Translations under genes and position numbers: made by a program
The notes under the pieces: model-generated
What the model saw: only the letters and a program-made list of their open reading frames with translations
Database searches by the model: none
Told to the model about the DNA's origin: nothing
In this document: piece after piece, positions 1 through 9,570 of the stretch
Numbering within the stretch: the stretch's first letter is position 1
Layout of the letters: each line of letters starts with the position of its first letter
Assembly (NCBI RefSeq): GCF_020181655.1
Contig: NZ_CP084032.1
Location: 1,426,001-1,490,000 of the forward strand
From: Pectobacterium colocasium
GTDB taxonomy: Bacteria > Pseudomonadota > Gammaproteobacteria > Enterobacterales > Enterobacteriaceae
DNA length: 64,000 nucleotides
Direction: 5' to 3'

Positions 1-1464
1 CGGGCATTGATGGTGCCTGTCGCGACGCTGCCTGCTGCCGCTATCCTGATGGGGATAGGTTACTGGATTGATCCGGTTGGCTGGGGAAGCGAGAACGCGC
101 TGGCCGCGCTCCTCATTAAATCGGGCGAAGCCATTATCGGGCATATGGCGGTGTTGTTTGCCGTCGGTGTCGCGTACGGTATGTCGAAAGATAAAGACGG
201 TGCGGCGGCATTGACCGGCTTTGTCGGCTATCTGGTGCTGACCACGCTGTGTTCACCGGCCGTTGTCGCCATGATCCAACGGATCCCTGTTGAACAGGTG
301 CCCGCTGCGTTTGGCAAGATTGAAAACCAGTTCATCGGGATTCTGGTTGGTGTGATGTCGGCCGAACTGTATAACCGCTTTAGTCAGGTTGAACTGCCTA
401 AGGCGCTGTCGTTCTTCAGCGGACGCCGTTTGGTCCCGATTCTGGTTTCTTTCCTGATGATTCTGGTGGCGTTCATTTTAATGTACGTCTGGCCAGTGAT
501 TTACAACGCGCTGGTGTCGTTCGGTGAACATATCCAACAGTTGGGATCGGTTGGTGCCGGGGTTTATGCCTTCTTTAACCGCTTACTGATTCCTGTTGGG
601 TTGCACCACGCGCTGAACTCGGTGTTCTGGTTCGATGTCGCGGGCATCAACGATATTCCTAACTTCCTGGCTGGCCAGCAATCTATTGATTCAGGCAAAG
701 CCGTAGTGGGGATCACCGGACGTTATCAGGCGGGCTTCTTCCCGATTATGATGTTCGGCCTGCCGGGAGCGGCGCTGGCGATTTATCACTGCGCCCGCCC
801 TGAGAACAAAAGCAAAGTGGCAGGGATCATGTTGGCAGCGGCATTTGCCTCCTTCTTCACCGGGATCACCGAGCCGCTGGAGTTCTCATTCATGTTTGTG
901 GCACCGGTGCTGTATTTCCTGCATGCGCTGCTGACGGGTTTTTCCGTCTTTATCGCGGCCAGTATGCATTGGATTGCCGGTTTTGGATTCAGTGCTGGTC
1001 TGGTGGATATGGTGCTGTCCTCGCGTAATCCGTTGGCCACCCAGTGGTACATGCTGCTTGTTCAGGGACTGGCATTCTTCGTCATTTACTATGTGGTGTT
1101 CCGCTTTACCATTACGCGCTTCAATCTGTTAACGCCGGGGCGTGAACTGGCCGTGAGCGGTAGCGAAGCTGATGGATATGATGTGAGTACCGCGACTGCG
1201 AGCGAGAAATCAGGCGATGCAGCGGCACTGGCGCGGGGTTACTTGCAGGCACTGGGCGGTAAAGCCAACCTGATCGGCATTGATGCCTGTATCACACGCT
1301 TGCGTTTGAATGTGGCTGATTCTTCTCTGGTTGACGATGCTCAGGCGAAGCGTCTTGGTGCGGCGGGCGTGATTCGTCTGAATAAACAAAGTGTACAGAT
1401 TGTTGTGGGTACACAGGCCGAATCGATAGCAACCGCACTGAAAGCGGAGCAGAGTAAGGCGTAA
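1..1464 (+). CDS. nagE: N-acetylglucosamine-type PTS permease, IIC-IIB, 5' end outside window
   Basis: Membrane PTS permease that imports and phosphorylates a sugar, most likely N-acetylglucosamine, next to glnS as nagE is in E. coli. The reading frame is open from base 1 and its first residues (RALMVPVATLP) match the N-terminus of NagE about a dozen residues in, so only the extreme start is missing. The IIC membrane domain covers about residues 1-370 (GLHHALNSVFWF, FFPIMMFGLPGAALA, GITEPLEF). The IIB domain follows near residue 400 with the phosphorylatable cysteine in IDACITRLRL. The protein stops right after IIB, so the C-terminal IIA domain of E. coli NagE (about 650 residues) is absent and phosphate must come from a separate IIA such as Crr. 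A hairpin terminator follows. The substrate is inferred from synteny and similarity. Confidence 0.88.
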   Translation, partial: RALMVPVATLPAAAILMGIGYWIDPVGWGSENALAALLIKSGEAIIGHMAVLFAVGVAYGMSKDKDGAAALTGFVGYLVLTTLCSPAVVAMIQRIPVEQVPAAFGKIENQFIGILVGVMSAELYNRFSQVELPKALSFFSGRRLVPILVSFLMILVAFILMYVWPVIYNALVSFGEHIQQLGSVGAGVYAFFNRLLIPVGLHHALNSVFWFDVAGINDIPNFLAGQQSIDSGKAVVGITGRYQAGFFPIMMFGLPGAALAIYHCARPENKSKVAGIMLAAAFASFFTGITEPLEFSFMFVAPVLYFLHALLTGFSVFIAASMHWIAGFGFSAGLVDMVLSSRNPLATQWYMLLVQGLAFFVIYYVVFRFTITRFNLLTPGRELAVSGSEADGYDVSTATASEKSGDAAALARGYLQALGGKANLIGIDACITRLRLNVADSSLVDDAQAKRLGAAGVIRLNKQSVQIVVGTQAESIATALKAEQSKA

Positions 1465-1494
1465 CATAACGGCGCTATGCTGATGAAATTGATA

Positions 1495-1524
1495 GGGCGA
1501 GATAGTAATCTCGCCCTTTTTTTT
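1495..1524 (+). terminator. Rho-independent terminator after nagE
   Basis: Perfect 8-bp stem (gggcgaga / tctcgccc) with a 6-nt loop followed by eight T. It lies 30 bases after the nagE stop and separates it from glnS. Confidence 0.9.
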
Positions 1525-1620
1525 CGTTATGAATAATTAAATGAAACTAACGGTTGTTTCCCAGCGTAGCTTGTTGGATCATTGTCGGTTATACGTCGTT
1601 TTAGCATTGAGGAATGAAGA

Positions 1621-3279
1621 ATGAGTGAGGCTGAAGCCCGCCCAACCAACTTTATCCGTCAGATTATCGATGAAGATCTGGCGTCCGGTAAGCATGACCA
1701 TATTCAGACGCGTTTCCCGCCAGAGCCGAACGGCTATCTGCATATTGGGCATGCCAAGTCTATTTGCCTGAATTTTGGTATCGCGCGTGACTACCAGGGG
1801 CAATGCAACCTGCGTTTTGACGACACCAACCCGGTAAAAGAAGATATCGAGTACGTTGAGTCGATCAAACGTGACGTCGAGTGGCTGGGTTTTTCATGGA
1901 GCGGTGACGTTCGCTATTCTTCTGATTACTTCGATCAACTGCATGCGTATGCGGTTGAGCTGATCGGTAAAGGGCTGGCTTACGTTGATGAACTGACGCC
2001 CGAGCAGATCCGTGAATACCGTGGTACGTTGACGGCACCAGGCAAAAACAGCCCTTACCGCGACCGTACCGTGCAAGAAAACCTGACGCTGTTTGAAAAA
2101 ATGCGCAACGGTGGGTTTGCGGAAGGCACGGCCTGCCTGCGTGCAAAAATCGATATGGCATCGTCCTTTATCGTGATGCGCGATCCAGTGCTGTATCGTA
2201 TTAAATTTGCCGACCACCACCAGACGGGCAACAAGTGGTGCATCTACCCGATGTATGACTTCACCCACTGCATTTCCGATGCGCTGGAAGGGATCACGCA
2301 TTCACTGTGTACGCTGGAATTCCAGGATAACCGTCGCCTGTATGACTGGGTGTTGGATAACATCACGATTCCTTGCCATCCGCGTCAGTACGAGTTCTCT
2401 CGCCTCAATCTCGAATACGCGATTATGTCCAAGCGTAAGCTGAATCAGCTGGTTGCGGAAAATGTCGTTGAAGGATGGGACGATCCACGTATGCCGACGA
2501 TCTCTGGTCTGCGTCGCCGTGGTTATAGTGCGTCTTCTATCCGTGAATTCTGCGTGCGCATCGGCGTGACGAAGCAGGATAACAACGTGGAGATGGCCGC
2601 GCTTGAATCCTGTATCCGCGACGATCTGAATGAACACGCCCCGCGTGCGATGGCGGTGCTGGATCCGGTCAAAGTGGTGATCGAGAATCTGCCAGCTGGG
2701 CACGAAGAATTTGTCGCGATGCCAAACCATCCGAACAAGCCGGAAATGGGATCACGTCAGGTAGCATTTAGCCGTGAGGTTTATATCGATCGCGCAGATT
2801 TCCGTGAAGAAGCTAACAAACAGTACAAGCGCTTGGTGTTGGGTAAAGAAGTTCGTCTGCGTAATGCCTATGTGATCAAAGCCGATCGCATTGAAAAAGA
2901 CGAGCAGGGTACTATCACCACGATTTACTGTAGCTATGATGCGGAAACGCTGAGCAAAGATCCGGCTGATGGCCGTAAAGTGAAAGGCGTGATTCACTGG
3001 GTTTCTGCGGCACACGCGGTACCAGCAGAATTCCGCTTGTACGATCGTCTGTTCAGTGTGGCAAACCCGGGTGCGGCGGAAGACTTCCTGTCGACGATTA
3101 ATCCAGACTCACTGAAAATTACGCAAGGTTTTGTGGAAGCGAGTCTGGCGCAGGCAGAAGCAGAGAAAGCGTATCAGTTTGAGCGTGAAGGCTATTTCTG
3201 TGCTGACCGAGTTTACTCCAGTGCGGAACATCTGGTGTTTAACCGTACGGTTGGACTGCGTGATACCTGGGTAGGCTAA
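1621..3279 (+). CDS. glnS: Glutaminyl-tRNA synthetase
   Basis: Cytoplasmic class I aminoacyl-tRNA synthetase that charges tRNA-Gln. The length of 552 residues is close to E. coli GlnS (554). The HIGH signature is at residues 41-44 (YLHIGHAKS) and the KMSKS-like loop is IMSKRKLN near residue 268. The acceptor-binding region ([20 protein letters not shown]) and the C-terminal anticodon-binding beta-barrels are complete. The ATG is preceded by a GAGGAATGAAGA Shine-Dalgarno stretch. The gene stands alone between two hairpin terminators and converges on fur. Identification is secure. Confidence 0.97.
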   Translation: MSEAEARPTNFIRQIIDEDLASGKHDHIQTRFPPEPNGYLHIGHAKSICLNFGIARDYQGQCNLRFDDTNPVKEDIEYVESIKRDVEWLGFSWSGDVRYSSDYFDQLHAYAVELIGKGLAYVDELTPEQIREYRGTLTAPGKNSPYRDRTVQENLTLFEKMRNGGFAEGTACLRAKIDMASSFIVMRDPVLYRIKFADHHQTGNKWCIYPMYDFTHCISDALEGITHSLCTLEFQDNRRLYDWVLDNITIPCHPRQYEFSRLNLEYAIMSKRKLNQLVAENVVEGWDDPRMPTISGLRRRGYSASSIREFCVRIGVTKQDNNVEMAALESCIRDDLNEHAPRAMAVLDPVKVVIENLPAGHEEFVAMPNHPNKPEMGSRQVAFSREVYIDRADFREEANKQYKRLVLGKEVRLRNAYVIKADRIEKDEQGTITTIYCSYDAETLSKDPADGRKVKGVIHWVSAAHAVPAEFRLYDRLFSVANPGAAEDFLSTINPDSLKITQGFVEASLAQAEAEKAYQFEREGYFCADRVYSSAEHLVFNRTVGLRDTWVG

Positions 3280-3301
3280 CGCCACCGGTAAGAAGACAAA
3301 A

Positions 3302-3331
3302 ATAAAACCGCCTCGGCGGTTTTATTTTTTT
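3302..3331. terminator. Bidirectional terminator between glnS and fur
   Basis: Stem aataaaaccgc / gcggttttatt with a CTCG loop, A-rich on the left and followed by seven T on the right. It can end both the rightward glnS transcript and the leftward fur transcript. Confidence 0.85.
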
Positions 3332-3342
3332 ATGCGGTCGAT

Positions 3343-3792
3343 TTATCGTGTCGATTCGTGCAGGGTTTCATCCTCGCGGCAATCCCCTTCACTGCAATGC
3401 CCGTAGAGATACAAACTGTGGTTGGTCAGTTTAATGCCGTGTCTTTCTGCGATCTCGCGTTGGCGTGCTTCGATAGATTCATCGCGGAATTCAATGACTT
3501 TGCCACAGTCGAGGCAAATTAAGTGATCGTGATGATGCTGCTGTGTCAGTTCAAAGACGGATTTACCCCCTTCGAAGTTATGACGAGTGACGATGCCCGC
3601 ATCATCAAACTGGTTGAGTACGCGATAGACGGTAGCAAGACCAATCTCTTCGCCCATATCAATCAATCTCTTATATAAATCTTCCGCACTGACGTGGTGA
3701 CAGACAGGATCCTGTAACACTTCCAGAATTTTCAATCTTGGAAGAGTGACTTTCAGGCCGGCCTTCTTTAATGCGATATTGTTGTCAGTCAT
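3343..3792 (-). CDS. fur: Ferric uptake regulator Fur
   Basis: Iron-responsive DNA-binding repressor, 149 residues (E. coli 148). The N-terminal winged helix starts MTDNNIALKKAGLKVTLPRL. The C-terminal metal-binding and dimerisation part carries the HHHDHLICLDCGKV motif and the cysteine pair in GHCSEGDC. It lies downstream of fldA on the same strand, as in E. coli, with a 329-base gap and its own putative promoter. I looked for a uof-like leader peptide coupled to the fur start and found no credible one. Ribosome-binding AGGA lies about 12 nt before the ATG. Confidence 0.97.
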   Translation of the reverse strand: MTDNNIALKKAGLKVTLPRLKILEVLQDPVCHHVSAEDLYKRLIDMGEEIGLATVYRVLNQFDDAGIVTRHNFEGGKSVFELTQQHHHDHLICLDCGKVIEFRDESIEARQREIAERHGIKLTNHSLYLYGHCSEGDCREDETLHESTR

Positions 3793-3877
3793 GCGGGTTT
3801 AGTCCTGTTGCTTACTTATCAATGGAGGCTGCCTAGCCTATGACATCGGTCGGCGCAAAAAATGTAATAGCGTCCCA

Positions 3878-3906
3878 ATTATAGAACCGCACATACAAAA
3901 TGAAAA
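3878..3906 (-). promoter_or_regulatory. Putative sigma-70 promoter of fur
   Basis: On the minus strand a TTTTCA -35 hexamer (3901-3906) and a perfect TATAAT -10 (3878-3883) are 17 nt apart, about 85 bases before the fur start. Read by eye; regulator sites were not resolved. Confidence 0.5.
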
Positions 3907-4121
3907 CAAGGGAATGTTAACAATATTGTCCCCATTCACACTACTGGTATCCAACGCAATCCGTTGTTGGTGAATGAGGAAATGGTGAAGCACGTATAAA
4001 ACCGATGGGATTATTGTACAGGTTTACGGATAGAAGTTAAAAAAATGTATCAATTATTATGAAAGGTTTTGCCTATCAATGTTGTTTTGGCTCTGATAGG
4101 GACTATCAGAGCCAACGTGGC

Positions 4122-4649
4122 TTAGCCAACCAGTTCTTTCAGGCTCAGTTCATCACTGATCTGTTTGACCCACGCGGTGACGCGTTCGCTGGTCAATTCA
4201 GGTTGACGGTCTTCATCAATAGCCAGACCGATGAAGTGATTGTCGTCGGCGAGCCCTTTAGAGGCTTCAAAGTAATAGCCCTCTGTTGACCAGTGGCCGA
4301 CAATCGTCGCGCCGCGAGGCTCAATAATGTCACGAATGGTGCCCATGGCATCGCAGAAGTATTCCGCATAGTCTTCCTGATCGCCGCAGCCAAACAGGGC
4401 AACCAGTTTTCCTGTGAAATCAATTTCTTCCAGCGAAGGGAAGAAGTCATCCCAATCACATTGAGCTTCACCGTAATACCAGGTGGGAATACCCAGCAGC
4501 AGGATATCAAAACCGTCGAGGTCTTCTTTGCTGCTTTTGGCGATGTCATGAACATCAGCAACGTTGGTGCCTAACTGCTGTTGGATCGTTTTGGCGATGT
4601 TTTCAGTGTTACCAGTATCACTGCCAAAGAATATTCCGATGAGTGCCAT
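4122..4649 (-). CDS. fldA: Flavodoxin 1
   Basis: Small FMN-binding electron carrier that donates electrons to enzymes such as biotin synthase, pyruvate formate-lyase activase and the isoprenoid enzymes IspG/IspH. 175 residues. The FMN phosphate loop is near the start (GIFFGSDTGNTENIAK) and the isoalloxazine loops are GIPTWYYGEAQCDWDD and CGDQEDYAEYFCDA. I start at the ATG giving MALIGIFFGSD, which matches E. coli FldA and has an AGAGG site about 11 nt upstream. The frame is open for 17 more codons upstream, without support. Same strand as fur, which follows after 329 bases. Confidence 0.96.
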   Translation of the reverse strand: MALIGIFFGSDTGNTENIAKTIQQQLGTNVADVHDIAKSSKEDLDGFDILLLGIPTWYYGEAQCDWDDFFPSLEEIDFTGKLVALFGCGDQEDYAEYFCDAMGTIRDIIEPRGATIVGHWSTEGYYFEASKGLADDNHFIGLAIDEDRQPELTSERVTAWVKQISDELSLKELVG

Positions 4650-5537
4650 GAATTGAATAACCTCTTGATTCCTAATGGTATGGTGTAATGTTTCACCCAC
4701 TTATCTGTTAATAATAACAGACACTCACATCAGGAGAAACTCGTATCGGTAAGGAGGCGTAAATCAAAGGCGTATGCAATGTGGAGGGCAGTAAAAGAAA
4801 CGAAACGCATCTCTGTGGGTGCTAAATTCCCCATAATGAATAGGGATTATGTTATCGTCTGGGATTAAATGCACATTTCCTTAATCTCTTCGCGGATATT
4901 TATCTGTAACGTTGTTTCATTTTTTATGAATGTGTTTTTTATTTTTACGACTAATTCCAATTGTAATTAAAAGCAGACTTCTTTTTGTGAGAAATAAAAG
5001 TCACCTCACGGTACGTTACTATTCATGAGAATTAAAATGCATACAAAAGATAATGTTTTTGTTGAATTAAAAGCCCGTAACATTTCTCGGGAATATTCCT
5101 AATGAATGGAGATAAGAATTATAACCATTTACGGATGGCTTGATGAAAAGACGAAAGGAAAATGTTTTATCTTTTTGATTTTAAATGATTAAATAAAAAA
5201 CCGGCGTGGTTTTTTGCCGACTAACCGCATGGCGATGCCAACGCATATGAGGCGCAAGCGATAGCGATTTTTATGATAACTATCTGATTAAAATACTTAT
5301 ATCGATAAAAATAGATAAATGTATTCTCAATATGAAAAATTATATTAATAAATATAGCAAGAACGCTAAATATTCTCTGTGTTTAGCCGATGAGTTAGCG
5401 TGGTTTTTGAGTTTTCAACTCGGTGAAATGTGAACGCTAGGGAGAAGTGACCTGTTTCATGGTGTGAATTTTCTGATTCATATCGGTTGATTAGCGATAA
5501 AAATCTTTTTAACCATTTTCCTGATTTGGAGTGAGCT
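4650..5537. other. Long AT-rich intergenic region, fldA to chemotaxis receptor
   Basis: About 890 bases with no credible gene on either strand; every frame is broken by frequent stops. It should hold the promoters of fldA (left end, leftward) and of the chemotaxis receptor (right end, rightward). At 5195-5215 an A-rich stem of 8 bp (aaaaaacc / ggtttttt) with a 5-nt loop resembles a weak bidirectional terminator with no gene in front of it. The base composition is clearly lower in GC than the flanking genes. Confidence 0.6.
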
Positions 5538-7211
5538 ATGAGACTTATAAAAAATATTGCCATCAGAACCGCTATGCTATGGGTTCTGGGCATTTTTTGT
5601 GTCCTTTGGGGTGGCGTATCGATATATACCATGTTCTCTTTTAAAGAGATGACAGCGACCTCGAAAACCAGCACCTTGCTGGTTCAGAACATGAACTTTA
5701 TCAACCAGGGCAACGATCAATACTTCCGTATGGTAACCCGTCTGGCGCGTGCCGTTGACGCTCGCCGCAGCGGCGATAATGCTACCGCAGATAAAGAACA
5801 GGCTTCCGCCCTCGTCGCGCTGGATAAACTGAAGTCTGATTTGGTGGCGTTTAACGCTATCGATCATGCAGGTCTGGATGCCGCGCTGGTACAGGCTGTT
5901 AGTCGTGACTGGAACAATCTGGTTACTCAGGGTGTTGAGCCGCTTTACCAAAAGGCCGTTGCCAATGCGTTGGATGATTATCAAAATCAGGCCAAGAATG
6001 TTGTGCCGCCATTGAGCCGCCAATTCGGCGCATCCTTATCCGCATTCAGTAACGCCAGCGCAGAGAAATTCGCTGCGGCTGGCGTGCGTTTTGAACAAAT
6101 CACTACGATTGGACAGAACATTTTGCTGAGCGGATTGGTGATCGGTCTGATCATGCTGTTCCTGACAGACCGTTACCTCGTGGTGTGTCTGGTTCGTCCA
6201 TTAAATGACCTGCGCTATCACTTTAGCGTGATTGCTTCCGGTCATCTGGGCAAGCCAATTCTGGACTTCGGCAATAACTGCGTCGGTCGCCTGTTCCCAC
6301 TGCTGCGTGAAATGCAGGGGAGTCTGGCCAGCACGGTTAGCACGATCAGAAACAGCACGGATTCCATCTATCAGGGCGCTTCTGAAATTGCTGCGGGCAA
6401 CAACGATCTGTCTTCACGTACCGAAGAGCAGGCTTCCGCGTTGGAAGAAACCGCGGCAAGCATGGAGCAACTGACGGCAACGGTGAAACAGAACGCTGAA
6501 AACGCCAACCACGCTAGCCAACTGGCGTTACAAGCCTCAACTACGGCGAAGAAGGGCGGTGAAATCGTTGAGAACGTAGTGAAAACCATGGCGGAAATCT
6601 CTGGCAGTTCGAGAAAAATCGCAGAAATCACTACTGTGATTAACGGTATCGCCTTCCAGACCAACATTCTGGCGTTGAACGCGGCGGTAGAAGCTGCGCG
6701 TGCAGGTGAGCAGGGGCGTGGATTCGCCGTGGTAGCGGGAGAAGTACGCAGTCTGGCACAGCGCAGTGCGCAGGCCGCGAAAGAGATCGAAGGGCTGATT
6801 TCTGAGTCTGTCCGCTGTGTCGATACAGGTTCTAATCTGGTTAGCGATGCCGGTGACACCATGCAGGATATCGTCCGTGCGGTGACCAACGTGACAGATA
6901 TTATGGGTGAAATTGCGTCGGCATCGGAAGAGCAGAGCAAAGGCATTGCACAGGTTGGTCAGGCCGTGGCGGAAATGGACAGCGTAACGCAGCAAAACGC
7001 CGCGTTGGTTGAACAGGCCTCGTCGGCAGCCTTGTCGCTGGAAGAGCAGGCGGCGTTGTTGAACCAGACGGTGTCGCTGTTCCAGCTGTCTGACACGCAG
7101 TCAGCGCTGCAAGTCGCAGCAAAGCCGGTGCAGAAAGCGCACGCGGTTGCGCCACGTGCCGCTGCAGCTAAAGCGTTGCCACCCAGCAACGACAACTGGG
7201 AAAAATTCTGA
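5538..7211 (+). CDS. Methyl-accepting chemotaxis protein
   Basis: Inner-membrane chemoreceptor, 557 residues. It has a cytoplasmic N-terminus, a first membrane helix at about 10-32, a periplasmic helical ligand-binding domain of about 160 residues, a second helix at about 193-212, a HAMP-like linker, methylation helices rich in Q/E ([20 protein letters not shown]) and the signalling hairpin tip [20 protein letters not shown], which binds CheA and CheW. The C-terminus ends DNWEKF, a variant of the NWETF pentapeptide that tethers CheR and CheB in Tar and Tsr. The ligand is unknown. A TGGAGTGAGCT site precedes the ATG. It sits between fldA and ybfE, which are adjacent in E. coli, so it is a lineage-specific insertion. 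Confidence 0.93.
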   Translation: MRLIKNIAIRTAMLWVLGIFCVLWGGVSIYTMFSFKEMTATSKTSTLLVQNMNFINQGNDQYFRMVTRLARAVDARRSGDNATADKEQASALVALDKLKSDLVAFNAIDHAGLDAALVQAVSRDWNNLVTQGVEPLYQKAVANALDDYQNQAKNVVPPLSRQFGASLSAFSNASAEKFAAAGVRFEQITTIGQNILLSGLVIGLIMLFLTDRYLVVCLVRPLNDLRYHFSVIASGHLGKPILDFGNNCVGRLFPLLREMQGSLASTVSTIRNSTDSIYQGASEIAAGNNDLSSRTEEQASALEETAASMEQLTATVKQNAENANHASQLALQASTTAKKGGEIVENVVKTMAEISGSSRKIAEITTVINGIAFQTNILALNAAVEAARAGEQGRGFAVVAGEVRSLAQRSAQAAKEIEGLISESVRCVDTGSNLVSDAGDTMQDIVRAVTNVTDIMGEIASASEEQSKGIAQVGQAVAEMDSVTQQNAALVEQASSAALSLEEQAALLNQTVSLFQLSDTQSALQVAAKPVQKAHAVAPRAAAAKALPPSNDNWEKF

Positions 7212-7334
7212 CGCGGGTTTTCATCAGAAAAACAGTATGTGAGTCAGAAAAGAGAGTGCTGTTTAATTTCGGGTGAATGTTCAAGCGGCGTCAGAAATGG
7301 CGCCGCACAAGATGTGAATATCGTATTACGTCAA

Positions 7335-7616
7335 TCAGGACTGTTGTTCTGCTAACTGCGCCAGCAGCATCTCTTCAATCAATTCACTGCGGCTAATATT
7401 CCGCTCTTCAGCAAGGCTGTTCAGGATATCAACAGCGTCGCTGTTAATCTTTAATTCAACACGGCGCAAGCCACGAACTTTATCGCGACGTAGCTGGTTA
7501 CGCTTGTTAATTCTTAGTTGTTCGTCACGCGAGAGCGGGTTGGTCTTGGGGCGGCCCGGACGACGCTCGTCTGCGAACAGATCCAGGGTGGTGCGATCCG
7601 TTTGTTCTTTTGCCAT
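7335..7616 (-). CDS. ybfE: LexA-regulated protein YbfE
   Basis: Small basic protein of 93 residues, almost identical at its N-terminus to E. coli YbfE (97). The first half is highly charged (RRPGRPKTNPLSRDEQLR). The second half (VELKINSDAVDILNSLAEERNISRSELIEEMLL) has the shape of a ribbon-helix-helix fold, suggesting DNA binding; that is inference. E. coli ybfE is an SOS gene, and a perfect LexA box lies 47-62 bases before this start. The molecular role is not established. Confidence 0.92.
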   Translation of the reverse strand: MAKEQTDRTTLDLFADERRPGRPKTNPLSRDEQLRINKRNQLRRDKVRGLRRVELKINSDAVDILNSLAEERNISRSELIEEMLLAQLAEQQS

Positions 7617-7662
7617 AAGTAATGATACTGCAAGGTATTCGGACCAAAATACACGGTGCTGC

Positions 7663-7678
7663 CTGTCTTGTTCTACAG
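7663..7678 (-). promoter_or_regulatory. LexA (SOS) box upstream of ybfE
   Basis: CTGT-N8-ACAG (CTGTCTTGTTCTACAG on the plus strand; its minus-strand reading also fits), a full match to the conserved ends of the LexA operator, 47-62 bases before the ybfE start. Supports SOS control of ybfE. Confidence 0.85.
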
Positions 7679-7907
7679 ATAAAAGCGATACCGATTCTCA
7701 CCCTGCAACAGAGGTTGCCAGAATGCGGTTTGCTATCAGTGAAACATGTCGGGAAGTTATGCGTGCATTTTGATGAAGTGGTTACAATGCTTGTGGCTGA
7801 ATCAGCCGTCCCTCTACTGCGGGCACAATCATACCCTAGCCGCACTGGCGGCGACAACGGTTAACTGACGCCGTTATCATGAATCCGCCAGTGGCAGTGT
7901 TGTCTGG

Positions 7908-8675
7908 TTAATTCGTGTCCAGAAAACGGTGGATAGCGCGTAAAACCGCATCGGGTTTTTCTGAGTGAACCCAGTGACCCGCTCCGCTGATGACATGCGC
8001 GCGTGCCGCTGGGAACTGACGCAGCAGCGAATCTCGGTAGCGATCGTCCAGATAAGGCGAATCGCCGCCGCGAATGAACAGGATAGGACCTTGCCAGACG
8101 GGAACATCCTGCCAGCCAACGATGTTTTCGTATTCATCCCACAACACCGGCACGTTAAAACGCCACTCACCCTGTTGGAAGGATTTCAGCAAAAATTGAA
8201 TGACACCTTCTTCCTCTATGTGCTGACGCATTAAGGCGGCGGCTTCTGCGCGTGAGGTCAGTCCGGCTTCCGTGACGGCGCGTAGTGCAGCGAAAATACT
8301 GTCGTGACGGCGTACCTGGTAATCCACCGGTGCGATATCAATCGCGACCAGTTTGTCCAACCGTTCGGGAATGAGCGCACTGAGTGCCATCGCGACTTTC
8401 CCGCCCATTGAATGGCCAATAACGATAGCACGTTCGATGCTCAGGTCATTCAGCAGTGTCAGCACATCTTGCGCCATCGCAGGATAATTCATTTGCGGTG
8501 AGCGTGGCGACAAACCGTGATTGCGTAAATCGATTTGCAGAATATCGTGCGTGTTTTGCAAATCTCTGCCTAATACGCCAAGGTTATCCAGCGTGCCAAA
8601 CAGGCCATGAATCAGGACGACAGGGAGTTTATCTGTGGGTTGGTGCGCATTTTGCCAACGATGATTCAATTTCAT
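7908..8675 (-). CDS. ybfF: Alpha/beta-hydrolase esterase YbfF
   Basis: Cytoplasmic alpha/beta-hydrolase of 255 residues. The oxyanion region is PVVLIHGLFGTLDNLG, the nucleophile elbow GHSMGGK, and the catalytic His lies in GAGHWVHSEKP. The acyl-CoA or ester substrate seen for E. coli YbfF is family knowledge only. I start at MKLNHRWQN, the position matching E. coli; an ATG four codons upstream (8687) is also possible and neither has a strong ribosome site. Divergent from seqA across about 300 bases, as in E. coli. Confidence 0.93.
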   Translation of the reverse strand: MKLNHRWQNAHQPTDKLPVVLIHGLFGTLDNLGVLGRDLQNTHDILQIDLRNHGLSPRSPQMNYPAMAQDVLTLLNDLSIERAIVIGHSMGGKVAMALSALIPERLDKLVAIDIAPVDYQVRRHDSIFAALRAVTEAGLTSRAEAAALMRQHIEEEGVIQFLLKSFQQGEWRFNVPVLWDEYENIVGWQDVPVWQGPILFIRGGDSPYLDDRYRDSLLRQFPAARAHVISGAGHWVHSEKPDAVLRAIHRFLDTN

Positions 8676-8983
8676 GGTGAAGTTCATTCAGAGAGACATG
8701 GGCTTAGGGTATCATGACTTTAGAACGAATTATGGCTTTAGAACATATCATGACGTTAGAACAATATTGTCGCTGAAGGGACTCGTATAGCCATTTGAAT
8801 GGATGTGAAAGACATTGGGGCATAGTCTGACTTTTGCTATTGTCCCACTATGCCGCTGTTCGATAATATTTGAACGCCTGTATAATCCTTTTGATTTGAG
8901 TCATCTACCCATAGTGCCGGGTTGCAGAAGGGAAACACCTCTGTAATTTGCATGATTTTGGGTAAAAACAGCACTGGATAAAG
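8676..8983. other. Divergent ybfF-seqA intergenic region
   Basis: Contains three 18-bp tandem repeats next to ybfF (separate entry) and an 8-bp inverted repeat ggcatagt / actatgcc at 8819-8826 and 8847-8854. Must contain the seqA and ybfF promoters; no gene is seen. Confidence 0.6.
8711..8764. repeat. Three tandem 18-bp repeats upstream of ybfF
   Basis: Units at 8711-8728, 8729-8746 and 8747-8764 share the pattern at(c/t)atg(a/g)c(t/g)tTAGAAC. The TTAGAAC core recurs exactly every 18 bases. They lie 36-90 bases upstream of the ybfF start. Confidence 0.8.
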
Positions 8984-9523
8984 ATGAAAACTATTGAAGT
9001 CGACGAAGAGCTTTATCGCTATATTGCCAGCCACACACAACATATTGGTGAAAGCGCATCGGATATTTTACGGCGCATGCTGAAATTTACCGCTGGGCAG
9101 CCTGTTACCACGCCAGCGGTAGAGGCTGTTGCAACAACGGCAGCGTCTCAGCCTGCCTCTGCGCCGAGCCCGCGCGATCGGGTTCGCACCCTGCGTGAGC
9201 TGCTGCTGTCGGATGAATACGCTGAACAGAATAAGGCCATCAACCGCTTTATGCTGGTTCTGTCCACGCTGTATAACTTATCGCCGCAGGAGTTTGCTGC
9301 CGCGACAGAATCTCTTCATGGCCGCACGCGGGTCTATTTCGCGGGTGACCAACAAACATTGCTTCAGCATGGCACACACACAAAGCCCAAACATATTCCG
9401 GGTACGCCATACTGGGTGATTACCAACACGAATACCGGTCGTAAACGTAGCATGGTTGAGCACATCATGCTGACGATGCAGTTCCCAGCGGAACTGACAG
9501 AGAAAGTGTGCGGAACCATCTAA
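8984..9523 (+). CDS. seqA: Replication initiation negative modulator SeqA
   Basis: Binds hemimethylated GATC sites, sequesters oriC after initiation and organises newly replicated DNA. 179 residues (E. coli 181). The N-terminal oligomerisation part is MKTIEVDEELYRYIASHT. A variable linker rich in Ala, Thr and Pro covers about 40-62. The C-terminal DNA-binding domain includes RVYFAGDQQTLLQHG and TPYWVITNTNTGRK. pgm follows after 47 bases, the seqA-pgm pairing known from E. coli. Confidence 0.97.
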   Translation: MKTIEVDEELYRYIASHTQHIGESASDILRRMLKFTAGQPVTTPAVEAVATTAASQPASAPSPRDRVRTLRELLLSDEYAEQNKAINRFMLVLSTLYNLSPQEFAAATESLHGRTRVYFAGDQQTLLQHGTHTKPKHIPGTPYWVITNTNTGRKRSMVEHIMLTMQFPAELTEKVCGTI

Positions 9524-9570
9524 TTATTTATTAACCATTTATCTAACGACAGCGTTAGGGAGAAACGCCA

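Noticed and set aside
3793..3870. A uof-like leader peptide coupled to fur
   Set aside because: No frame with a start codon and ribosome site runs into the fur start; stops (TAG, TGA) interrupt the leader.
4059..4289. A 76-residue plus-strand frame at the end of fldA
   Set aside because: Mostly antisense to fldA, no independent support.
5470..5500. A sigma-28 (FliA) promoter before the chemoreceptor
   Set aside because: GCGATAA resembles the -10, but no TAAA-type -35 is at the right distance.
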